Below are positions 1-9,801 of a stretch of DNA of 64,000 bases, piece by piece. The DNA comes from Plasmodiophora brassicae. Its lineage: Eukaryota; Endomyxa; Phytomyxea; Plasmodiophorida; Plasmodiophoridae. The position numbers and the translations under genes are program-made. Position 1 is the stretch's first letter. Each line of letters starts with the position of its first letter. Location: positions 620,001-684,000 of the forward strand of contig JASFAU010000005.1 of assembly GCA_039704465.1 (NCBI GenBank), read 5' to 3'. A model generated the notes under the pieces. That model did no database searches and was not told where the DNA came from. It saw only the letters and a list, made by a program, of their open reading frames with translations.

Positions 1-477
1 TGAAGACAGTAGTCGCTCACCGACCTGTGTCGGCGCCGGCGTGCGCGCCGCTGGCGGGCCGCAGTCCACGTCAAGCCCCCCGCCGTCGTCACCATTTTGG
101 GTTTCATTGCGGGTGCGCCGAGCCGAAGTCGAACGGCGACCGACGCGACGCCAGCGTGTCGGGCCCAAACTGTCGGGCGCTAACCGACACGCACGGACGT
201 GCTGGGGCCGCCAGGCAACCAGCGCACGTCGCTGTTCGATGTGTCAGGTGCGCCCCCAATACCAGTCGCCGTCCACTCGATCACTACTCCAGTCTGGCGC
301 ATGCTGCTCGACATTACCGACAGCCCGGTCTACACTGCGCCAATGCTGGTGCACTGTTCCATCGGACCGGTCCCAAACATTGCATCCTGGGCTTTGCGCT
401 GGGCAACAACAACGCCTGGACGGCCAGCATCTGGACAGGCGACAGGGTCGGCGTTTGGTGTTGGGAGACAACAACAA

Positions 478-817
478 CAAACGAAAGCACAGATACGCGG
501 AAAGGAACAGGCGCCAGAAGGCCTCCAACAGCGCACGTCCATAGTTCCTGATTTGAACGCGTCGTTGTGGAGCAGCCCTGTCAGGACCTCCCCTTCCCCA
601 TGGAGATGCCCCCAGTGCCTGTGCCAACCTGTCGGTACAACGAGAGACTCCGATGATCGCACAGTCACTGAGCGCGCCACTGTCGACAGGTTCCACAGGG
701 CGGCTGTGAGTGTGTGTGTGTGTGTGTGGGACGCCTCTGGGACTGCCTGCGTGCAACGGGACGACGACGCTTGGAATCTGGCGCCTGTTCCTTTGCGCGT
801 ATCTGTGCGTTCGTTGT
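478..817. repeat. Short internal inverted repeat pair
   Basis: A segment of about 38 bases at 478-517 (containing CACAGATACGCGGAAAGGAA) recurs inverted at about 779-817, enclosing roughly 260 bases. The right arm carries the same pair at about 18908-18950 and 19210-19250. It could form a hairpin or be the ends of a small degenerate element. A GT dinucleotide tract lies inside, at about 709-729. Confidence 0.6.
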
Positions 818-868
818 GGTTGGGGCTCCTTATACCACACGACGACCATACGTGCACCCTGCCATCCA

Positions 869-1467
869 ATGCCAATCGGCGAACGCGTTGTCGCTCGCCC
901 GCGCGTCCGGGTCCCGAAGTTGTCGGTCCCGAAGGTGGCCGTTCCGAAGGTGCCGGTCCCGAAGGTGGTCGTCCCCAAGGTGGCCGTCGCGAAGGTGCCG
1001 GTGGCGAAGGTGGCCGTCCGGAAGGTTCAGGTGCCGAAGGTGGCCCGCCCGAAGGTTCCCGTGCCGAAGGTGGCCCGCCGGTTCCGGCGCCGAAGGTGGC
1101 CCGCCCGACGGTTCCGGTGCCGAAGGTGGCCGACCCAAAGGTGACCGTCCCGGCACAACGCCGGCTACCCGCGCCCAGCGCGAAGTCCTCGAAAGAAGAC
1201 CGCCGCCGCCGGCAACAACAGGCTGAGCAGGCGCGTCAGCAACAACAGGCTGAGCAGGCGCGCCAGCAACAACAGGCTGAGCAGGCCCGCCAGCAAAGCC
1301 GCCGCTGCGTCTGCACGAAGTGCCGCCGGGCGCGGATCGCCATCTACGAGCGCGAAGTGCACACGCGCCTGGAGCAGGCGGCTCTCCAGAGGCGGCAGTT
1401 CCAAGAGCGCGAGGAGCTGGAGTGGTTCGCCGCCTACGAGGACGCCATCCAAAAGTTGTATGGGTGA
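869..1467 (+). pseudogene. Frameshifted copy of VPK-repeat/coiled-coil gene
   Basis: This is the left-arm version of the intact gene at 18258-18860 on the other strand. From the ATG at 869 the frame encodes valine-proline-lysine repeats. A 4-base deletion relative to the right copy, near 1079 in the GGCCCGCC tract, moves the reading frame. The rest, including the QQQAEQAR coiled-coil repeats at about 1216-1300 and the CVCTKCRR motif, is readable only in another frame, ending at the stop at 1465-1467. It is a broken copy unless transcripts are repaired or spliced in a way I cannot see. Confidence 0.6.
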
Positions 1468-1949
1468 TCTGTTTCGTTGTTTGCACTGCTGGAACGTTCA
1501 CTGCTTGATTTGTCTTTCACGGTTACTTTGAATTTGTGGTCGGTTCTCGATGAGTTCGTTTGATCGGTTTCACGTTTAGTTCTGTTTCGCGAAAGCCCCA
1601 CACATAACCCCACAAAAACCGGAAAAGCAAGTTAACCCCAGAAACAGCACCGTTTGATGAATTTCGTTTCATTGTTTACGTGCAAGTGCCGGCACTGCGA
1701 CATTCTTCCTCGTGATTCGGGGGGCACAGTGCCGGGCCTCAGGCGACGCTGATCACATCGACAGCGCTCGTCGCCTCCACTGACCGTGTGATGTCCCTCA
1801 GGTACCATATACAGGCAGGGCCTATCTGCATCCTTCCCGAGCGATGCCCCTTCCTTCGAGTCCTCCGGAACGAGCCACAATGAACCGCAATCGAAAGGTG
1901 ACGTCGCTCACGCGCCACTGGTACGTTTGCCCGAGATGCCTCAGGAATG

Positions 1950-2090
1950 CACCAGCTCAACTTGACATGCGTTTGCAACAGCCGTTGGCACCTGCATCGG
2001 CTTAACTTGACATGCGTTTGCAACAGGCGTTGGCACCTCAGGGATGCATCGGCTCAACTTGACATGCGTTTGCAACAGCCGTTGGCAGCG
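1950..2090 (+). repeat. Triplicated motif in left arm
   Basis: Three copies of a segment of about 32 bases, core CTTGACATGCGTTTGCAACA followed by (C/G)CGTTGGCA, lie in direct orientation with spacers of about 12 and 19 bases. The triplet is almost unchanged in the opposite arm (17637-17780), although flanking DNA between the arms has diverged. Function unknown. Confidence 0.8.
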
Positions 2091-3495
2091 CTCGTCGCCT
2101 CCACTGACCGTGTGATATCCCTCAGGTACCTTACCGACAGGTCAAAACTGCCTCCTTCCCGATGCCCATCATCCGATTCATCCGTAATTTCGAAGGCGAA
2201 CCTCAAGCAGAGTGGCGTCGCGCGCAACTGGTACGTTAAGAGCTGACGTGGGCAACAGCCGGTCGGCATGTGGAGTATGCCTCGCCTAGGGGCGCCGTCG
2301 AATGCCCGCATGTGATGCTGCCCTCGTCACCGGATGAAAGATGGAGGAGGCTGCATTGTTCATATCTGTCAACGACGTCATTGATGATTTCCTGTTGGGC
2401 CACACTATTGTTGAGGTCAGGTACGTTGGGCGCGACTCGCAGCTCAATCCGATCTAGTTGGACAGGTCTCGTGTACTCCAACGCTGATGAGCGAACGCTG
2501 CGTCGCTGAGATTGCCCGGCGCAGGTAATGCTTATTAATGGCCAGCACTGTTCGAGCTGGTTTCAACGAATTGAGGTTGAATGTCAGGTACGCTGGCTTG
2601 CAGGCGTCGTGTATCGACGTGCAACAATATGTTCTGCAAGATAGCGAAATTAATTAGAATCAAGTGCCAAGGTTGCTCCAACTTACGTCATCACCTGCTG
2701 AGCAGCGTCCGTGAACAGGGTGCCCACATTGGCACATCGGTGTTCCCCTTCGTCGTCTCTCCATCGTGCTGCAGATCGACAGGCTCAGGTATGTTCACAG
2801 CTCATTGACATCTGCACTCATTCCAGTCTGCTGTGCACGGGTGTCGACGCAGGGATGCCGCGTCCGCGCGACAAGCACGTCCAATGTTGTGAACGCGTTA
2901 ACGAATGGTGTGTAGTCGAGTAACGCGATGGCATGCCGCATCGCGGTTTATACTGGCGCTGGGTTCTGCTCTAATATGGCGACCTCCTTAGTCCGGCTAC
3001 GTTCGCAGGGACACGACGAATCCGGTATGCCTCGTTCGTTGCCGAATACGCTGACGGTTCTCTCCCAGATTGCTGGCCCTGTCGACGTAACGGCCCCGTT
3101 CGTGCTGTCGTCACTACGTCGGAGGCGTTGTCGAGGCCGGCCCTGAGCGTGCCCATATCCCGTGTGCTGGGCGCTCACTGGAATCTGAGCCGATTCTCAC
3201 AGGTCGCATAAGCACACCGGCGTAAGAATGCCGGATGACGTCACGCTCCCGGTTCTGTCTACATACCGTTCCTGCTGCCGTCGCTACGTTGGGGTCGTTG
3301 TCAAGGCCAGTCTGGACCAGTTTCAGAATGTATGAGTAATTGGCATCGACAATTGTGCACTGCTACTGAACGCGTCGCATAGGACCACAGGCGCTGGACC
3401 GTTGGACGATGCGTTTGCCAACTTAGTTGCCGATGGGCATCCTGCGTTCTCCATCTTGGAGCTTGAGTCTGGGCTTCATAATCGATGGGTCACGC

Positions 3496-3740
3496 GTTCA
3501 CTTGAACCTGGCCTCTATTTACCTGCACGTTGCAGGTCAGCGTCTACCGCCTCGACCTTAGTCCTTGCTCCGCTGGTTTCAGGAGCTTCTTGTTCGGGTT
3601 GTCCGCATGTCTCGCCAGTTCACTTGAACTTGGCCAGTACCTGCACGTTGCCGGTCGGCGTTTACCGCCTCGGCCTTACACTTTGCTCCAGGTTTCAGGA
3701 GCTCTGTGTGCGAGTTTTCCTCATCTCCCGCCAGTTTACC
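3496..3740 (+). repeat. 122-base tandem repeat in left arm
   Basis: Two adjacent imperfect copies begin with GTTCACTTGAAC at 3496 and 3618, followed by the start of a third copy at 3734. Each contains CTGCACGTTGC, TACCGCCTCG and TTTCAGGAGCT. The right arm has the counterpart at about 15978-16230. I see no coding signal. Confidence 0.75.
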
Positions 3741-4075
3741 TAACGGGCACATGGCTCCGTAATTTCCGTCGATGGCCGGCTGATAACGATATGGCTCCAG
3801 CCGTATCCATTGTTCGTGGAAACGCCGGACTCGGGGCCATTTTCACCGGCCTAACATCAACGTCTAACGCCGGATTTGAACTACGACGGGTCTGATTCGC
3901 GCAAGCGATACGTAGGCAGCCCCTCCAGGGTCCGACCCCCCATCCAGACTACATAGGCTGTACAACATCGGTAGCAGCGAGTTCATGAACAGCACCGAAG
4001 GCAAAGGCAATGCTTATAAACAGTTCAATAACAACGCGACATATCGGCAACAGCCCAGAGTAAACTCGTAGACTA

Positions 4076-4510
4076 TCCAACGGCACTAATGTAGCTTCAC
4101 CTGACGTCGAGGACGGATGCTCAGCGTAGAAACCAGGTGGGGGCAGCGAAACGGTTGCGGTAATGGGTTCATCAATGGCCCGGTCAGTGTTCGATATTTG
4201 GGATCCCAGGCACAAGGACAAAGTCCCTGTGGCAGCGCTGAGAGCGCTGTCGTAGCTGTGACAGTTCGGCCGGTGGAATACGTAGCCTCAGCGTCTAACT
4301 TTCAACAGCCAAGGCAGAGGCTGAACGCAACGACGAACTGATCGACCACCTTCACCCCGAGTACGCGCCAATATATCGCCGTCCGCGTGCTGATTCGTCC
4401 ACCTAATTGGTATCTTTCCAGACGCGCCTCACTGAGGACGAGCTGCAGCAGCTTGACACGCGCATGCGCGCAGACCGCGACACGTTCCCGCGGAGTCCCG
4501 CAAAAAAAAA
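4076..4510. other. Intergenic, nothing recognised
   Basis: The stretch lies between the inner end of the left arm and the 3' end of a 5S rRNA gene. I see no gene, only scattered short frames without domain-like content. Confidence 0.5.
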
Positions 4511-4630
4511 GGTTACATCACCATGCGGTTCCCCGGTGGTCCCCCTCCCGAGTACTGGACAGGCCAAACACCATTTGGCTTCGCAATTCGGAATGAGATA
4601 CGGCACATTCGGTGTTGTATGAACGTAACC
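4511..4630 (-). rRNA. 5S ribosomal RNA (copy 1)
   Basis: Read on the minus strand this is a 120-base 5S rRNA starting GGTTACGTTCATACAACACC and ending GTGATGTAACC. The ends pair to form helix I. The box A-like GAAGCCAAATGGTG and the conserved GGCCTGTCCAGTACTCGG and GGGGGACCACC blocks sit where eukaryotic 5S RNAs have them, so internal RNA polymerase III control is expected. A run of nine T follows directly as terminator. The sequence is identical to the two other copies in the window. Confidence 0.95.
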
Positions 4631-5374
4631 GTTTGAAATGTGCACCTCGGGTAATTTTGAAAGGAGTAAGTGCTGGCCGAGACCCGCCCGCGTTTCAAAA
4701 GTCTGTTGGAATGAGTGCTCTGAAAATGGGCAATGGACCTCTCTGCAGCCGAGGGCGGTACACCTCAACCCGGTGCAGCCTGGAAGTTGGGAGTCGATGG
4801 AAGTGTTCGTATCTGATGAGCTCGCGTATACGTTAGGACACTGGTGCGTACAGCCTCTTAGCAAGGCTGCCCGTTTTATGCACGGCATGGCACATGAAAT
4901 GTAACAACGGGACGACGGGAATCTGATGACAAGTACAATGAACAGTCGACCGTATCGAAGTCTTCTTGCGCCGAACTATAGACCAAGGCGGTCGTTGCTG
5001 TTATCGCGCTATCAACGGCTTTAGGAGGGACAGCTGCCCCTCAGGTCGATGCTATCCATCGTGGACCACGTTTGGTGGACACGCGGTCAGTCCAGTGCCA
5101 GCTAGCTGGGGGCGCTGCCGGGTTAGAAAAAGTGCCATACGGGTCGGCGACAGCCGAAGGCTGCCGCCAACAATTTCGCCTTCGGATCGGTCCCAAACCG
5201 ACCTTCGGATAGGTCGTAACATATAGCTCGCTATTGTCGGGCCACCGCACGGTCCAGTCGAAACAGCGACGGGTCATTTATTAGACTCCAGAGTCGGAAC
5301 CTTCGCGATCCTACGATGAAGGTACCTGACTCAGTCAGGTGCGATCCATGGGGTGTCTTCACAGACACCACACA
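4631..5374. other. Intergenic, nothing recognised
   Basis: I see no gene. A segment at about 4690-4765 loosely resembles 8757-8820 near the second 5S gene, which may be trace homology between the two 5S neighbourhoods. Confidence 0.4.
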
Positions 5375-5654
5375 ACGAGGGCGATCGGCTAGGCAGCCCG
5401 TCAAAAGCGGCCCGCCGCAGGCGCCGCTCCAGACGGTGTACACGAAATATCGCCTATTTCTTAATAGGTTCGAGCGGCGCACCAATAACGACGATAAGGA
5501 CGACGTTCGTCAGCGACGAAACCGAGGGCGACCGGCTACGCCCGCCGCAGTCGCCGCTCCAGACGGTGTACACGAAATATCGCCTAATTCTTAATAGGTT
5601 GGGCCCTCGGCGGCCGGAGTAGTTCTGCGAGCGGCGCACCAATAACGACGATAG
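5375..5654. repeat. Imperfect tandem duplication
   Basis: Two copies, about 5375-5500 and 5522-5654, share CGAGGGCGA(T/C)CGGCTA, CCCGCCGCAG, GACGGTGTACACGAAATATC, TTCTTAATAGGTT and GAGCGGCGCACCAATAACGA. The second copy overlaps the 3' end of the minus-strand hypothetical gene, so the duplication may have extended or copied the end of that gene. Confidence 0.7.
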
Positions 5655-6094
5655 GGTTGTCCGACAACGGCGTCTTATACTTTGGCCAGCCTGCAACATT
5701 CAGCAGCAGTTGCAGTGTTACGCAATTGGTGTCGGCATCGACGTCTGCCCGAAAGTGCTTCTCCAAAGCACGAGTTAGTTCCGTTGCGCCTTTCCTCAAT
5801 CCGATGCCGGCGATTGCCCACATCTCCATGTACAGAGCGCGTTCGCCCTCCAGCCGACCTTTCTCATACCGGATGAAAGCTTCCACTACAGCGTCCAGAT
5901 CCGCCTGACGATCGACCAGGATGAGCTTCTCGGGTCGCCGAGAGTCGCGATGATGTTGGGCGAAACCTGTCCTGATCGTAACAGTACTGAATCAGGTCGC
6001 AGCCACGAATGGTCTGCGCCTTGAAGTCGATGTCGTTAGTGCGCCCCATTTTGACCACTGCCCAGGCGGGTGGGTTGATTACAGCAACGGCCAT
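5584..6094 (-). CDS. Hypothetical protein, probably two exons or frameshifted
   Basis: I do not recognise this gene. A frame from the ATG at 6094 (MAVAVINPPAWAVVKMGRT...) ends in nonsense soon after about 5968. A second frame, from about 5960 to 5584, reads like real protein: a charged helical stretch (LILVDRQADLDAVVEAFIRY), then RALEKHFRADVDADTNC and NPIVVIGAPLAELL. The two can be joined only by a short intron or a 1-base frame change near 5930-5970, where no clean GT-AG pair keeps frame. The 3' end overlaps a duplicated segment. It may be a decaying gene. Confidence 0.35.
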
Positions 6095-6950
6095 GATGGC
6101 GGCACGATCGAGCGGCGCATCCCAGCAAAGGCGCTACCTTTCAAGCCAACCACGTCAAAACTGATAACGCCGACGACGCTCAGCCGGCGTCCGTGCAGGT
6201 ACAGTCGATTTCGAAGCACGAGCTGCCGTTCCCGCCTGCTGAACGTAATCGGACGGGCTGGACCCGTCCACAGATGCGCGCCCCCGCCCCCGTCCCCAGA
6301 TGCCAGATCCCCCGAAGGCAGTGGGTCCGCCCGTGTCCACGGTTGTCCAAGGGTACCGGTTATAGTGTCACGGAGTCCGAGTGGTCCGCCACTTCCGCAC
6401 TCTTCGTGTCGTGTTGAAGCCAGTGTTATCGATCATTAAGTCATTGATATGGCGTCATTTACTCACTCTGCAAATTCATTAAGAACATCAAGCTTCATTC
6501 CTCCGTCGCGGCTTCCTTCGGGTCAACGAGGCCTTCGCCTGGCGACCAGGGTCGCCGAAACCGGCATTTTTTCTAACCCGGGGGCGCTGGTCGGCCTGGG
6601 CTCCATGGAGGTGCGCGGACACGAGCCTGCCTGCTACGTTACTGCACCAATTGGGCCTGCAGGATACACGGGTGGACAGGTGCTTTGCAGAGCATGCAGG
6701 AAGTCTGGATCCTCCGGGGATCACGGTCGCTGATCCTGGATGTGACAGGACCTGCTGGCGCGCCGTGCAATGTCGCTGATGATTGGACTTCGATGCCCTG
6801 CCTACGACCCCGGAATCTCCAATTATCTAGCAGTACTATACGCAGCGAGGGCCTCCTGTGCTTGCACTACTGAAACAGGATTTTCCCTGTTTCCAGGATC
6901 GATAGTGGTACATTCACTTGATCGATTTTACATCTAGCTTTGCGCCGCCG
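6095..6950. other. Intergenic upstream of Galpha
   Basis: This 0.86-kb stretch contains no supported gene. It should hold the promoters of the Galpha gene and perhaps of the minus-strand hypothetical gene, but no clear TATA element stands out. Confidence 0.4.
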
Positions 6951-8284
6951 ATGAGCTGCTGCTGTGGGTCGGGTGCCAGCCCGACTGCGGTCGTTCCCGA
7001 AGAGAAACGTGCTGCTAACGTCAATAAGGAGATCTCCAGGCAGGCCGCCAAGGATCGCGACGAGGACTCCAAGATCTACAAGCTGCTGCTGCTGGGTATA
7101 CATCGACCCCGGCTGGTTTGGGACGCTGACGACCAGTAACGTGGAACCGCTCAGGAACGGGTGAATCCGGGAAGAGCACGTTCTTCAAGCAGTTGCTGAA
7201 CGTATACGGGACGGGTTACACGCCCGAGCAGCGCCTGAAGTACACGGGTGCCATTATCGTGACAGTGCTGCGATCGCTGGCGTCCCTGATCGACGCCGCC
7301 AACGAGCTCGATGCGTCACTGGGCACGACGGTCACGCTAGCGGAGACGCAGAACTCGATCAAATTCATCCAGTCGCTGGACGAGAGCGCTGGGCCATTCG
7401 ACCAGGAGTTCGGCATCCACGCGGCGACCGTCTGGGCGGACCGGGCAATCCAGAATTGCTACCGGCACCGCTCCAAGTTCCAGCTCAACGACTCCTGCGA
7501 GTACTTCCTGAGCAAGATCGTCGAGATCACGACACCCGGTTACGTCCCGACCCAACAGGACGTCCTGTACGGTCATCCCGTCTGGCGGCCGGCACTGCGA
7601 TCATCTGACAATGTAGAACAGTCGAGTCCGGGTCCCGACGACCGGCATACAGGAGAAGCCGTTCACAGCGAGCCAGACGAAATTCAAGATGATTGACGTC
7701 GGCGGGCAGCGGAACGAACGCAAGAAGTGGCGTACGTCAGGCGCGGGTGCGTATCCCAAACGGGAACGGCGTACTGAACCTTGGACGCAGTGCATTGCTT
7801 CGAGGGTGTCACGGGCGTCCTGTTCGTGGTGTCGCTCAGCGAATACGACCAGGTTTGCGTGCCGGCCTGTCGTGAACGTGCCACGTTTTCTGAGTGCAGC
7901 GTCCCCTGCCAGGGCCTGTACGAAGACGATAGTGTCAACCGTACAACGGAATCGTTGAGCCTGTTCGAGCAGATCTGCAATTCGCCGTTTTTCAAAGACA
8001 CGACGATCGTCCTGTTCCTGAACAAGGCCGACATATTCCGGGAGAAACTGAAGACGTCGCCGTTGAGCCACCGCTTCCCGGCATACGACGGCGGCGACGA
8101 TTTCGACAAGGCGTGCGCCTTCATGATGGCCGAATTCGCGAAACGCGACCACCGCCCCGGATCGAAGCTTCAGACGTTCGTGACGACGGCGACGGATCCC
8201 GGCAATGTCAAGACCGTCCTAGACACGGTTGTCGGCCTCGTCATCGACGCCAAACTTAAAACGAACGGCCTGCTGCCGTCCTGA
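6951..8284 (+). CDS. Heterotrimeric G protein alpha subunit
   Basis: GTPase that couples seven-helix receptors to effectors at the plasma membrane. Five exons (6951-7095, 7155-7566, 7622-7731, 7791-7852, 7913-8284) keep frame across GT-AG introns and give 366 residues, close to the usual 350-360. Family motifs are all present: P-loop GTGESGKST split by intron 1, switch I RVPTTGI restored by splicing exon 2 to exon 3, switch [18 protein letters not shown] specificity loop and the TTATD G5 loop near the C-terminus. The N-terminus is MSCCCGSG, suggesting palmitoylation. Position 2 is Ser, so there is no MG myristoylation start. The C-terminus lacks the Cys targeted by pertussis toxin in Gi proteins. 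Subclass not assignable. Confidence 0.93.
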
Positions 8285-8864
8285 CACGTCCGCAATAAAC
8301 CCGCCAGGCCGGTCGGAGTGAAGCGCTGCCATTTGGAACCGTGTGGTGCTGTCCGTGCCCCGCGATGCGACGTGTTCCCAGTCGACGCGCGCGGTCGCAC
8401 GACGCAAGGCGCCAGACAACACCACAAGATTCCAAACCGCAGCGCCCCTCTTCGCGATGCGCCGTCGTCCCCTCCCGACACCAGCAACGCACCTTGCGGA
8501 GTTGTTTTAGGTCCGCACTGCGGCGGACGCGTGTTCCGCCATCCGCAGACAGGCGCGGCAACCGGAACACAGCTGATGATTTACGTACTTTACCAATGGT
8601 TCTTGTTGCCACCTAGAGGCATCACTTCTCTTCGTACAAGGGTTTTGGAGTGGCAGCATTGCAAATCGGGGACGTTTGATGGCTGGGGCGAGGGCGCGCT
8701 CGCACCTGCGGGTGTGGCCGCTCGCCCCGATGGGCTTCCGGAGGATATCGCGCTCTAAAATCTGCTGAAACAAGTGCACTGAAAAATAGGCAATGGGCGT
8801 CTCTGTGACAGCCGGAGTCGCGTTATCGTACTGTCTCGCAGGGCACCACGAATAGCGCAAAAAG
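8285..8864. other. Intergenic, nothing recognised
   Basis: This lies between the Galpha stop and the second 5S gene. No gene is supported. Part of it (about 8757-8820) weakly resembles DNA beside the first 5S gene. Confidence 0.4.
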
Positions 8865-8984
8865 GGTTACATCACCATGCGGTTCCCCGGTGGTCCCCCT
8901 CCCGAGTACTGGACAGGCCAAACACCATTTGGCTTCGCAATTCGGAATGAGATACGGCACATTCGGTGTTGTATGAACGTAACC
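8865..8984 (-). rRNA. 5S ribosomal RNA (copy 2)
   Basis: This is identical over 120 bases and in the same orientation as copy 1. It is followed on the minus strand by CTTTTT, a polymerase III terminator. It lies alone between the Galpha and GTPase genes rather than in a 5S tandem array, so 5S genes are dispersed in this genome. Confidence 0.95.
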
Positions 8985-9073
8985 GAATGTCCAGCATCTG
9001 GACATGGGATACGACGTTTCGCATCTAGATACTTGCAGGGAACCGACAGATATCATTTGCGACTTCGGGAATC

Positions 9074-9726
9074 ATGGAGATGGTGTCGATGACCGTGTGC
9101 GTGATCGGCGACCCGAACGTTGGCAAATCATCCTTGCTGGCCAGTGAGGCTCAAACGCCAGCTGCGCCTGGGCGGACGAACCCAAGCATCATACCCGTGG
9201 CACGCGAGGACGGTACCGTCGTCCACTACGTCGACCTGCCGGGCGCACCGCGCTTCAAGAGGATGGCCAACCGGTACTGCTCGAGCGCAGCCGCCTTCGT
9301 CCGTTCACGCCTCAGACGACATGCGCTGATCGTTTCGTCTGACTGCTGCTACACGTGCAGGTGCTCGTATACGATCAATCAGACAAGTCCACGTTCGACC
9401 ACCTGGACGACTGGTTATCGCAAATCGGCGACACGTCCGCGTCGGTCCTGTTCCTGGTTGGAAACAAGGCTGATGTACCGGTCGGGCCCCGATCAGTTCA
9501 GATCGATGACGCCCGCGAGTACGCGAATGCCCGTGGGATGACACTGGCGACGGTCAGCGCTACCAAGACGCCCGACGCCGTTCGCACCTTGTTCGCACAG
9601 GTGAGGGACGCTGTACGCACCCGGCTGGAACCCGCCCTCTTGCCAAACTTCGCCCTGGCCACTCGCGTACTACTTCGCCAGCCTAGCAGCGACGCGTGTA
9701 AGGCGTCCGTTCTTAGCGGCACTTAG
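9074..9726 (+). CDS. Rab/Ras-like small GTPase, atypical
   Basis: Small GTP-binding protein, probably a membrane-traffic or signalling switch. Two exons (9074-9298, 9361-9726) joined by a 62-base GT-AG intron give 196 residues. Visible motifs are G1 GDPNVGKSS, a G3 region DLPGAPRF, G4 GNKAD and G5 VSATK. G3 departs from the usual DTAGQE, so the catalytic Gln is missing, predicting slow or altered hydrolysis. The C-terminus (CKASVLSGT) has no terminal prenylation cysteines, so either a further exon is missed or the protein is not lipid-anchored in the standard way. It lies between a 5S gene and the two-pore channel. Confidence 0.75.
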
Positions 9727-9801
9727 ATACACGGACGAAGACGGTATCCTCGTGGCACCTAGCGCTGTGAGCAGGTCGTTGGTTGGGCGGGCGCGTGCCG
9801 C

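Larger units (their letters stand above)
1..4075 (+). repeat. Left arm of long inverted duplication
   Basis: This whole stretch reappears in reverse complement at about 15690-19728 in the same internal order: a VPK-repeat gene, a triplicated 30-odd-base motif, a 122-base tandem repeat and a GGGGTCGGACC-type segment. Sampled blocks match at roughly nine bases in ten or better, with small indels, so the arms are related but not identical. The match starts at the first bases of the window, so the outer end of this arm may lie outside it. The inner end fades near 4075. Apart from the broken VPK gene I find no convincing gene here. Short reading frames shared by both arms in the 1.9-3.0 kb part look like conserved DNA rather than proteins. 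Confidence 0.9.

Noticed and set aside
1947..2246. Reading frames LNLTCVCNSRWHLHRLN in both arms
   Set aside because: They are produced by the triplicated DNA motif. Neither copy has a consistent start or codon pattern, so they are treated as DNA repeats.
2711..2923. A 70-codon frame conserved in both arms (also 16785-16997)
   Set aside because: Substitutions between arms are not biased to third positions by eye, and no protein feature is visible.
3870..3960. Possible tRNA (GTAGTTCAAATCC looks like a T-arm) in both arms
   Set aside because: The flanking bases do not pair as a T-stem and no A box, anticodon arm or acceptor stem can be built.
4511..4630. Initially looked like a 120-base MITE with GGTTAC terminal inverted repeats in three copies
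   Set aside because: Read on the other strand, its length, box A, conserved blocks and T-run terminator show it is 5S rRNA. The terminal pairing is helix I.
4690..8820. Similarity between 4690-4765 and 8757-8820 near two 5S genes, suggesting a shared 5S cassette
   Set aside because: The segment lies on opposite sides of the 5S gene in the two places and the match is short and weak.
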